Assembly (NCBI GenBank): GCA_944321445.1
Contig: CALULJ010000013.1
Span: 1 to 47,734 of the forward strand
DNA from: an uncultured Collinsella sp.
GTDB lineage: Bacteria; Actinomycetota; Coriobacteriia; Coriobacteriales; Coriobacteriaceae
Direction: 5' to 3'
DNA length: 47,734 nt
In this document: positions 41,727 to 47,734 of the stretch, piece after piece
How positions within the stretch are numbered: the stretch's first letter is position 1
Layout: each line of letters begins with the position of its first letter
Translations under genes and position numbers: made by a program
The notes under the pieces: generated by a model
What the model was told of the DNA's origin: nothing
The model's database searches: none
The model's input: the letters and a program-made list of their open reading frames with translations, nothing else

Positions 41727-42589
41727 GCCTGCAGCCCGCGCAACAGCTCGATCTCTGCGGCGTACCCCGGCAACTCGTTTGGCGTTTCCAAGATGAACGG
41801 CAGGTCGCGCAGGGCGGGATGGGACACGATGTGCGCGAACACCTCGGGACCTCCTCCCAATTCCGCCGACCCCAAATAGCCCTCACCAATCTTGGCGTGC
41901 CGGTCCTTGTGCGCCCCGCACGGGTTCTTGGAATCGTTGATGTGCACGGCATGCAGGCGCTCGAGCCCCACCACGCGGTCGAACTCAGCGAGCACGCCGT
42001 CCAGGTCGCCGATGATGTCGTAGCCCGCGTCGCTCACGTGACAGGTGTCCAGGCACACGCCCAAATGCTCTGCAAGCTCGGGCGCGCGCTCGGCCACGCC
42101 TGCGATGATGGCGGCGATTTCCTCGAAGCTGCGTCCCACCTCGGTGCCCTTGCCCGCCATGGTCTCAAGCAGCACCGTGGTGCGCATACCCTCGAACATC
42201 ACCTGGCAAAGCGCGTCAACAATGAGCGCGATGCCGGCTTCGGCGCCCTGACCCACGTGCGCGCCGGGATGAAAGTTGTAGTAGTTACCCGGAAGCGCCT
42301 CCATGCGCTGCAGGTCCTCGGCCATGGCCTCGAGCGCGAATTCGCGCGCCCGCTCCTTAGCTGAGCAGGGGTTATACGTGTAGGGTGCGTGCGCCACAAG
42401 CGGACCGAAGCTATGCTCGTCGAGAATGCGCTGCAGCGCTGCGACATCATCCAGGTCAAGCTCTTTCGCGTTGCCGCCGCGCGGGTTGCGCGTGAAGAAC
42501 GCAAAGGTGTTGGCACCAATGGACAACGCCGTCTCGCCCATCGCCTTGAAACCCTTGGACGTGGACAGATGGCAACCGATGGTAAGCAT
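41717..42589 (-). CDS. nfo: Endonuclease IV (AP endonuclease)
   Basis: This zinc enzyme cuts DNA at abasic sites. The 290-aa TIM-barrel product begins [17 protein letters not shown]. The zinc ligands are seen in [81 protein letters not shown] and FILETPNE. The start at 42589 fits GAAAGG 8 bp upstream; the ATG two codons before (42595) is possible, and 42682 lacks support. It groups with ogt and alkA in a base-damage repair neighbourhood. Confidence 0.96.
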   Translation of the reverse strand: MLTIGCHLSTSKGFKAMGETALSIGANTFAFFTRNPRGGNAKELDLDDVAALQRILDEHSFGPLVAHAPYTYNPCSAKERAREFALEAMAEDLQRMEALPGNYYNFHPGAHVGQGAEAGIALIVDALCQVMFEGMRTTVLLETMAGKGTEVGRSFEEIAAIIAGVAERAPELAEHLGVCLDTCHVSDAGYDIIGDLDGVLAEFDRVVGLERLHAVHINDSKNPCGAHKDRHAKIGEGYLGSAELGGGPEVFAHIVSHPALRDLPFILETPNELPGYAAEIELLRGLQAGK

Positions 42590-42776
42590 GTGCATGGCCT
42601 TTCGCAGGAGGTTCGACCCACGTATTGTAGGCCAGCGAATCGCATAACAGAAGGCCACAAATATTCCCGGAGGAAGATGCATAAGATTTGCGCGCGACCT
42701 GTGGTTTTATCAACTCGTATGCATACATTTTGCTCGAAGTGCAGTGAGCTACCTCTGAAACGCTTTCACCGAATGC

Positions 42777-42907
42777 GTTCGGGACGAAATTTCGGTCTCC
42801 AACCGCCATAGGGAAAATACCGCTCAAGAAAAGCCCAGTTGTTTCCTGCGGTCTTGTTGACGTGTATTTCCCATACGAGCAGATGACACCCAAATTTCGT
42901 CCCGAAC
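42777..42907. repeat. 131-bp inverted-repeat element
   Basis: Perfect 16-bp arms (GTTCGGGACGAAATTT at 42777-42792 and its complement at 42892-42907) enclose a 99-bp centre. It lies in the 392-bp gap between nfo and ogt, which contains no gene that I can support. Flanking ATACAT-rich sequence on both sides may extend the symmetry. Confidence 0.65.
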
Positions 42908-42981
42908 TTGCTATACATGGTTTTTGACACGCACCTTCAGCCCGTATCCTCCATTCGGACCGCAGCCTAGCGCCTCTTTTC

Positions 42982-43512
42982 CTATACGCGCACGCCTTCG
43001 AGTTCCAACAGCGCCCGTTTGCGGTCGACACCGCCAGCATACCCCGTGATGGCACCGTTCGCTCCAAGCACGCGGTGGCACGGCACGATGATCGAGACGG
43101 GGTTGCGCCCGACGGCACCGCCCACGGCCCGCGCCGACGTGCGCGAACCGAAGCGATGCTCAAGCTCACGCGCCAGCGCACCGTACGTGGTCGTCTGGCC
43201 ATACGGGATCTCAAGCAGAAGCTGCCACACGCACTGCTGAAACGGTGTGCCCATTAGATGCAACGGCGGCAGCCCGCTCGAATTATCGCCAGCGAAATAC
43301 GCGTCGAGCCACGCACGTGCCTGCGCAAGAACACAAGCCTGCGCCCCGTCGCCCGCATTGCCCGGGCGCTCGAAATCGCCCACCAGCGTGTTCCACACCG
43401 ACCCGAACTCGCCATAGTGCCGCTGACCTGCGAACCATGCGCCCGCAAGGCCCTCGACGTCTGCCGCAAGCACGAGTCCGCCCAACGGGGAGTCGTAAGT
43501 CTCGGTTCTCAT
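42982..43512 (-). CDS. ogt: Methylated-DNA-protein cysteine methyltransferase (Ogt)
   Basis: This suicide repair protein moves alkyl groups from O6-alkylguanine to its own cysteine. The 176-aa product has an N-terminal ribonuclease-like domain (TYDSPLGGLVLAADVEGLAGAWF), the helix-turn-helix with the arginine finger RTSARAVGGAVGRNPVSI, and the active site IIVPCHRVLGANGAITGYAGG. The ATG at 43512 overlaps the alkA stop by one base; a GTG at 43515 is closer in spacing to AAGGAGG. It is translationally coupled to alkA. Confidence 0.96.
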   Translation of the reverse strand: MRTETYDSPLGGLVLAADVEGLAGAWFAGQRHYGEFGSVWNTLVGDFERPGNAGDGAQACVLAQARAWLDAYFAGDNSSGLPPLHLMGTPFQQCVWQLLLEIPYGQTTTYGALARELEHRFGSRTSARAVGGAVGRNPVSIIVPCHRVLGANGAITGYAGGVDRKRALLELEGVRV

Positions 43513-44192
43513 CACGCTCGTGCCTCCTTATCACGTCGCGGCGTCGAGGCAGCCGGTCTCCTGGGCGCCCAGTCCCGCATCCCCGGGATGGCCCCACCCG
43601 CGATCGCCCACAGGTACAGGCTCGCGACGCTGCCGTACGGGCTGTAGCGCCGCCGGTACTTGGCAAACAGCTGCGGCGTGATCTTCCGGTGATGGTAGAG
43701 CATGCGCATGCCGCGCTGGATGGCCAAGTCGTCGTAGGCCAGCACGTCGGGCCGCTGCAGACAGAACAGCAAGATCATCTCCGCCGTCCAGCGGCCGATG
43801 CCCCTGAGCTGCGACAGCGCGGCGATGGCGTCCTCGTCCGACATGGCCGCCACGGCGTCGAGGTCAAACGCCCCACTCTCCACCCGCTCGGCGAAATCCA
43901 GTAGGTAATCAGCCTTGCGAAATGTCATACCCAAGCCTTGCAGCCCGTCGCGCCCGCACGCGAGCACGGACGCCGGCGTCACCTCACCCAGACGCGCGCA
44001 CATGCGCTCCCAGATGGTCGCCTGCGCCTTCGTGGAAATCTGCTGCCCGATGATGTGGTGCATGACCGACGAGAACAGGTCGGGATCGACCTCACGCTCC
44101 ACGTGCCCGATTGCATCGATCGCCTCCGCCAGCCGCGCATCTCGAGAGCGCAGATGGGTGAGCTCGGTCTCGCCATATGCAAAGCACGCCAT
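43512..44192 (-). CDS. DNA-3-methyladenine glycosylase II (AlkA family)
   Basis: This glycosylase removes alkylated bases to leave an abasic site for endonuclease IV. The 226-aa product has the HhH-GPD motif: LFSSVMHHIIGQQISTKAQATIWERM, then LSQLRGIGRWTAEMILLFCLQRPDVLAYDDLAIQRGM. Within it the hairpin LRGIGRWTAEM and the catalytic Asp (YDDLA) are intact. It lacks the N-terminal beta domain of E. coli AlkA, as many short members do. The start at 44192 is an ATG with a weak AAAGG upstream. It overlaps ogt by one base. Confidence 0.92.
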   Translation of the reverse strand: MACFAYGETELTHLRSRDARLAEAIDAIGHVEREVDPDLFSSVMHHIIGQQISTKAQATIWERMCARLGEVTPASVLACGRDGLQGLGMTFRKADYLLDFAERVESGAFDLDAVAAMSDEDAIAALSQLRGIGRWTAEMILLFCLQRPDVLAYDDLAIQRGMRMLYHHRKITPQLFAKYRRRYSPYGSVASLYLWAIAGGAIPGMRDWAPRRPAASTPRRDKEARA

Positions 44193-44229
44193 CGCCCGCA
44201 CCGCCTTTCATGTATCGAGAGCGCCGCCC

Positions 44230-44874
44230 CTATTGTCCCGCGGGCGCATCCTGCCGGTAGAGCGCGCGCTCGAGCAGCGCAAGCAGAACCTCGCAATCGG
44301 TGCTCCCCTCACGCAGGGATCCGTACATGCTGTCCCACACGAATCGAGCCAAATCGCTCAGTCCGATACGCTCGACTACCGCCGGGTCGATACCGGCATC
44401 ACCCTGTATCACACGCTCAATGCTCTGGTGGATATGCGCAAAACACGACCGTTCCGCCCGATGCCCCCGTGAGCGCATACGTGCATCGAGCGGCGCCGCC
44501 TCCGCCAACCAACCCTCCCGAAAAACCGAGAGCGCGCGGGACAGCTCGCCATACGAGCGCCGGCAAAATCCAACCAGGCTCTCCCCCGCCTCGTACGCAA
44601 AGCACGACCGACATGGCGACGCCGGGCCTCCGCCACGCTCAGCCGAACCCACAGCGCAAGATGGCAGGCCGAATGCCACGCCTTCCCAAAACAACTCAAT
44701 CACCTTCGTCACGAGCGTCGCCTTGTCGGGAAAGTAGTTGTAGATCGTCCCGACCGCCACGCCGCACTCCCGGGCGATCGACCGGATGCTCAACGCGGCG
44801 AGCCCATCCGACCGCGCCCGCTCATATGCGACGCGCGCGATCTCGTCGCGCGAGATACTCGACGTGCTCGACAT
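44230..44874 (-). CDS. TetR/AcrR family transcriptional regulator
   Basis: This is a 214-aa repressor with an N-terminal TetR helix-turn-helix (SRDEIARVAYERARSDGLAALSIRSIARECGVAVGTIYNYFPDKATLVTKVIE) and a variable ligand-binding domain containing a CRSCFAYEAGE cysteine pair. The ATG at 44874 follows AAGGAGG; the GTG at 44883 overlaps that site. It is divergent from the HsmA-like gene, and a tandem palindromic site lies between them, so it probably represses both itself and that gene. Confidence 0.93.
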   Translation of the reverse strand: MSSTSSISRDEIARVAYERARSDGLAALSIRSIARECGVAVGTIYNYFPDKATLVTKVIELFWEGVAFGLPSCAVGSAERGGGPASPCRSCFAYEAGESLVGFCRRSYGELSRALSVFREGWLAEAAPLDARMRSRGHRAERSCFAHIHQSIERVIQGDAGIDPAVVERIGLSDLARFVWDSMYGSLREGSTDCEVLLALLERALYRQDAPAGQ

Positions 44875-45025
44875 AGGCTGCACTCCTCCTTCACGCTCGA
44901 CTGCGCCGCACGCCCGCTCCCTAGAGACCCCGCGCTGAACATCGCTGTGAAGCGTTCAGGGTAAATCCCTCTCGGCAGCAGCGTATCGAACGTTTTTCTT
45001 GTACGCGATGTTCGTCGATTGTAGC

Positions 45026-45055
45026 ATGAACATAGTTCATATGAACAGTGTTCAT
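45026..45055. promoter_or_regulatory. Tandem TetR-type operator
   Basis: Two adjacent 15-bp palindromes, ATGAACATAGTTCAT (45026-45040) and ATGAACAGTGTTCAT (45041-45055), share the form ATGAAC-N3-GTTCAT. They lie between the divergent TetR and HsmA-like genes, 20 bp before the latter's start. They are likely the binding sites of the neighbouring TetR protein. The 3-bp centre distinguishes them from LexA boxes. Confidence 0.8.
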
Positions 45056-45075
45056 AGCTAGGAAAGGAGTCATCC

Positions 45076-45561
45076 ATGCCCGTTACCCTCATGCTTGCCA
45101 GCGCCGCGATCACCCTCGCGCTCGTTTTCTACACCTTCGGAGTATTCTCAGAGCGAAAGTCGGGACATCTTTCCGGCGCGCATGTCGCGCTCTTTTGGTG
45201 CGGCCTCGCGTTCGATACGACCGGCACCACCTTCATGACCGCCATGGCACATGAGAGCGCCGGCTCGGCATCGGCAACCCACGGCATCACCGGCGCCGTC
45301 GCCATCGTGCTCATGCTGGTCCACGCCCTGTGGGCAACGCTCACATGGCTGCGACGCGACGGCCACCGCGAGCAGACCTTCCACCGCTTCAGCACGCTGG
45401 TCTGGCTGCTGTGGCTTATCCCCTACCTCAGCGGCGTCATGGTGGGCGTCCCGTTCATCACGCTGGGCGATACGGCATCGATCCTCGTCAGCGCTGGCAT
45501 CGTCGCGCTGCTCGCCCTCGTGCTCAACCGCCCGCGCAGCCGCCGCGTGGTAGCGGGCTAG
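45076..45561 (+). CDS. HsmA/TIGR03987 family membrane protein
   Basis: The 161-aa product has four transmembrane helices. It matches the HsmA (TIGR03987) pattern: LALVFYTFGVFSERKSGHLSGAHVALFWCGLAFDTTGTTFM, then HGITGAVAIVLMLVHALWATLTWLRRD, and FSTLVWLLWLIPYLSGV. Histidines in the second and third helices could bind heme or metal. It was named for a link to heme or stress phenotypes in some bacteria; the exact role is unsettled. It is likely repressed by the divergent TetR protein. Confidence 0.88.
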   Translation: MPVTLMLASAAITLALVFYTFGVFSERKSGHLSGAHVALFWCGLAFDTTGTTFMTAMAHESAGSASATHGITGAVAIVLMLVHALWATLTWLRRDGHREQTFHRFSTLVWLLWLIPYLSGVMVGVPFITLGDTASILVSAGIVALLALVLNRPRSRRVVAG

Positions 45562-45576
45562 GGCATTCGCGCACAC

Positions 45577-45621
45577 AAAAGCGCGCCGCTGCGAAAGGCA
45601 AGGCCTCTCGCAGCGGCGCGC
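45577..45621 (-). terminator. Terminator after DAHP synthase
   Basis: GCGCGCCGCTGCGA (45581-45594) and its exact complement (45608-45621) form a 14-bp stem. On the minus strand TTTTGTG follows at 45580-45574. It ends the aroF-type gene and also faces the HsmA-like gene. Confidence 0.9.
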
Positions 45622-45644
45622 GACGATCGAGCTCGCACCGAGCG

Positions 45645-46673
45645 CTACACGCGGTCGGCGATCTCCAGCACCAGGCGCTCGGTCTTCTCCCAGCCAAGGC
45701 ACGCGTCGGTGATCGACTTGCCGTACACGCCACCGTCGACCGGCTGGTTGCCGTCCTCAAGGTAGCTCTCCACCATGAATCCGCGCACGAGGGTGCCGAT
45801 CGCCGGCGAGCGGCGGCACGAGTCGAGCACCTCCTTCATGATGCGGATCTGCTCGAGCGGACGCTTGCCGGAGTTGTCGTGGTTGCAGTCGATGATGGCC
45901 GCGGGGTTCGCGAAATCGGCCTCGGTGTACTTGGCCGCCAGGCGCTCCAGGTACTCGTAGTGGTAGTTCGGGTAGTTGAGCCCGTCCTCCCCGATGTAGC
46001 CGCGCAGCACCGCGTGGGCGAACTTGTTGCCCGTGGTCTCGACCTCCCAGTTGCGGAACAGGAAGGTCTGCGGCTGCTGCGCCGCGTAGATGGAGTTCAG
46101 CATGACATCGGTCGAGCCGCCGGTGGGGTTCTTCATGCCCACGGGCATGGGCACGCCGGACGCCACCAGGCGGTGCTCCTGGTTTTCCACGGAGCGCGCG
46201 CCCACGGCGATGTAGCCCAGAAGGTCGATCAGGTACTGGTAGTTGGAGGGGTACAGCATCTCGTCGGCCGTGAACATGCCGGTCTCCTCCACCACGCGCA
46301 GGTGCATGCGGCGGATGGCCTTGACGCCCTCGAGCAGGTTGGGTGCGCCCTCGGGGTCGGGATTGTGCAGCAGGCCCTTGTAGCCGGTGCCCTTTGTGCG
46401 CGGCTTGTTGGTGTACACGCGCGGGATGATGACGAACCGGTCGCGCACGCGGTCGGCAAGCGCGGCCAGGCGCGTCGCGTACTCGAGCACCGAGTCCTCG
46501 CGGTCGGCCGAACACGGGCCGATGATCAGCAGAAGGCGCGGGTCCTTGCCGGCAAGCACGTTTGCCACCTGCGCATCGAAGGCAGACTTCTTGCGCGCCA
46601 TGTCATCGGAAAGCGGCATCTCCTGGCGGATATCCTTGGGGATGGGCAGCAGGCGCTTGAAGTGCATGGACAT
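45645..46673 (-). CDS. 3-deoxy-7-phosphoheptulonate (DAHP) synthase, type I
   Basis: This is the first enzyme of the shikimate pathway, condensing phosphoenolpyruvate with erythrose 4-phosphate. The 342-aa product is of the AroFGH type: LLLIIGPCSADREDSVLEYA, IIPRVYTNKPRTKGTGYKGLLHNP, RSVENQEHRLVASGVPMPVGMKNPTGG, AIIDCNHDNSGKRPLEQ and RGFMVESYLEDGNQ. The metal-binding Cys (GPCS) and the His in DCNHDNSGK are present. The start at 46673 fits AAGGAGACGCCC; in-frame ATG codons upstream are possible. The aromatic amino acid that inhibits it cannot be told from sequence by eye. Confidence 0.96.
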   Translation of the reverse strand: MSMHFKRLLPIPKDIRQEMPLSDDMARKKSAFDAQVANVLAGKDPRLLLIIGPCSADREDSVLEYATRLAALADRVRDRFVIIPRVYTNKPRTKGTGYKGLLHNPDPEGAPNLLEGVKAIRRMHLRVVEETGMFTADEMLYPSNYQYLIDLLGYIAVGARSVENQEHRLVASGVPMPVGMKNPTGGSTDVMLNSIYAAQQPQTFLFRNWEVETTGNKFAHAVLRGYIGEDGLNYPNYHYEYLERLAAKYTEADFANPAAIIDCNHDNSGKRPLEQIRIMKEVLDSCRRSPAIGTLVRGFMVESYLEDGNQPVDGGVYGKSITDACLGWEKTERLVLEIADRV

Positions 46674-46825
46674 GGGCGTCTCCTTCATGGGCATCGAACG
46701 TGCGCGGGGCGCAAGTGCATACGGACAATCATGTAACGGCGATTATCGCGCGACCGCCTTATCGCGCAAAAGGGCATATGGTACCGAAACCAAAATGTTT
46801 ACAAACGGTTGCAGGTTCCTCGGCC

Positions 46826-46858
46826 GGCGTTGCCGTTTGTGCAGCAAACGGCAACGCC
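46826..46858. repeat. Perfect 14-bp hairpin in the aro-GNAT intergenic region
   Basis: GGCGTTGCCGTTTG, a 5-nt loop, and the exact complement. It lies between two divergent genes, about 100 bp before the GNAT-like start. It may be part of that gene's 5' leader or an operator. No other gene is seen in 46674-46956. Confidence 0.6.
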
Positions 46859-46956
46859 CTGTTACCGATGCGTTACCGGTGGCACACCCGCCGCACGCGT
46901 GCGCATCCGACGGGGTACAACGGGATGCGTATCAACTCGAAATGAGAGGTGACCTC

Positions 46957-47241
46957 ATGGATACCAACCAGTTTGAGATTCACTCCAACGCCGTGCGCTA
47001 TGTTGACCCCGAAGGGACCGTGCTCGCCGAGGTGACGTTCCCCGCCGAGGACGGCAGCGTGGTCAACATCAACCACACCTTTGTGGACCCGTCGCTGCGC
47101 GGCCAGGGCATAGCCGGGAAGCTGCTGGAAAACGTGGCGCAGGAACTCGAGGAAACCGGCCGTCGTGCGCACCCCACCTGCAGCTACGCCGTCACCTGGT
47201 TCGAGAAGCACCCCGAGCGAGCATCGCTGCTCGCGTCGTAG
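46957..47241 (+). CDS. Small GNAT-fold N-acetyltransferase (YjdJ-like)
   Basis: The 94-aa product belongs to the short GNAT-like group that resembles YjdJ: VRYVDPEGTVLAEVTFPAEDGSVVNINHTFVDPSLRGQGIAGKLLENVAQELEETGRRAHPTCSYAVTWFEKHPE. The acetyl-CoA motif A is LRGQGIAGKLL. A conserved Cys in PTCSYAV is typical of the group. The start at 46957 follows GAGAGG. The substrate is unknown. Confidence 0.9.
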   Translation: MDTNQFEIHSNAVRYVDPEGTVLAEVTFPAEDGSVVNINHTFVDPSLRGQGIAGKLLENVAQELEETGRRAHPTCSYAVTWFEKHPERASLLAS

Positions 47242-47295
47242 GAGCATCCGGATCGAACGCGTGAAGGCGGGGCCTGCGCGTCCTCCCCAGATTCG

Positions 47296-47679
47296 CTACA
47301 GCAGGGCAAGCGCCAGAAGAACCGCCAGGAACGCCACGTTCCACGCCGTGAACATCACGAGGTAGCGGCCCTTGTGGGCGGGCAGCCACAGCGCGAGCTG
47401 CTTGTAGGAGATGAGGCTCGCCATGGAGGCGATGAGCGTGCCCAGCCCGCCGATGTTCGTGCCCACGATGAGGGCCGGAAGGTCGGATGTGAAGCCCGAC
47501 AGCAGAATCGCCGTGGGCACGTTGGAGAGCACCTGGCTCGCCACGACAGACACAATGAGCTCGTGGCCGGCGACCACCGACGCGATGAAGGCGTCGATCG
47601 CCTCGATACGGCCCATGTTGCCCACCTCGGCCTCACCAGAGGCGCCGTAGGTCTGGGCGAGATGAGAGATTTGCAGCAT
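47296..47679 (-). CDS. C-terminal part of an SLC13/ArsB-type permease, with its own start
   Basis: The 127-aa product contains only the last third of an anion-permease-like transporter: VVASQVLSNVPTAILLSGFTSDLPALIVGTNIGGLGTLIASMASLISYKQLALWLPAHKG. The usual length is 380-430 aa. The ATG at 47679 has a good AAGGAGG and a promoter-like TATAAT upstream, and no stop or frameshift joins it to earlier transporter sequence in the window. It may be a truncated remnant that gained a promoter, or a small half-transporter. The C-terminus is complete. Confidence 0.8.
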   Translation of the reverse strand: MLQISHLAQTYGASGEAEVGNMGRIEAIDAFIASVVAGHELIVSVVASQVLSNVPTAILLSGFTSDLPALIVGTNIGGLGTLIASMASLISYKQLALWLPAHKGRYLVMFTAWNVAFLAVLLALALL

Positions 47680-47700
47680 AGGGGATACCTCCTTGCATCT

Positions 47701-47725
47701 TTTGTATTAGCGATTATAATACAAA
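47701..47725 (-). promoter_or_regulatory. Promoter with palindrome upstream of the truncated permease
   Basis: TTTGTATTA, 7 nt, and TAATACAAA form a perfect 9-bp inverted repeat. On the minus strand TATAAT lies inside it (47718-47713). A regulator binding here would block transcription. The -35 element was not identified, and the window ends a few bases upstream. Confidence 0.65.
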
Positions 47726-47734
47726 CAATCCGCC

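Noticed and set aside
45026..45055. The GAAC/GTTC palindromes as LexA boxes
   Set aside because: The half-sites are separated by 3 bp rather than 4 and they sit between a divergent tetR and its neighbour, which fits a TetR operator better.

Overview
The window looks like a chromosomal segment of a high-GC, gut-type actinobacterium of the class Coriobacteriia, probably Collinsella or a close relative. This is inferred from base composition, codon use and gene content; no rRNA or tRNA gene is present to confirm it. From about 18.5 kb onward the sequence is uniformly GC-rich housekeeping DNA. The first 18.5 kb is visibly less GC-rich and carries defence-type and decayed genes, so it reads as an accessory island.

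Positions 1-10161 hold a complete type I-E CRISPR-Cas locus on the minus strand: cas3, cse1, cse2, cas7e, cas5e, cas6e, cas1, cas2, a short leader, and an array of eight repeats with 32-nt spacers that runs off the left edge. The most interesting element lies in the roughly 200-bp gap between cas3 and cse1. Two degenerate copies of the CRISPR repeat flank a guide of exactly 32 nt. The first 11 nt of that guide match the DNA just upstream of the unit, at the putative promoter of the cse1-to-array operon, next to an AA(C) motif. The only mismatch is at guide position 6, a position that type I-E Cascade does not read. This is the layout expected of a crRNA-like RNA that makes Cascade repress its own operon (CreR-like) or repress a toxin (CreA-like).

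Upstream of cas3 in the same orientation lie a stand-alone DnaQ-like exonuclease (possibly a spacer-trimming partner) and a translationally coupled DUF3791-DUF3990-small-protein cassette that resembles an ADP-ribosyltransferase toxin-antitoxin module. Then come a surface-layer (SLH) protein gene broken by three +1 frameshifts, a PH-domain protein, a MazG-like pyrophosphohydrolase, and a GIY-YIG/DUF2075 ATPase convergent with it.

The backbone from 18.5 to 47.7 kb carries an M18 aminopeptidase, a Gfo/Idh/MocA oxidoreductase and yaaA. It continues with thiamine genes (thiC under a TPP riboswitch, then thiM-thiE-thiD), a pentapeptide protein coupled to a PARG-like protein, a WecA/TagO-type sugar-phosphate transferase, trpS and a Cof-type phosphatase. 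A small MGMT-family protein, a PAP2 phosphatase, an SOS-controlled Y-family polymerase with its YolD-like partner, an HMA protein, and DUF3793 plus flavodoxin follow. Then come LUD, iron alcohol dehydrogenase, a GH3 lipoprotein, a base-repair group (nfo, ogt, alkA), TetR/HsmA, DAHP synthase, a GNAT-like protein and a truncated SLC13-type permease. Several intergenic regions hold large inverted-repeat elements.
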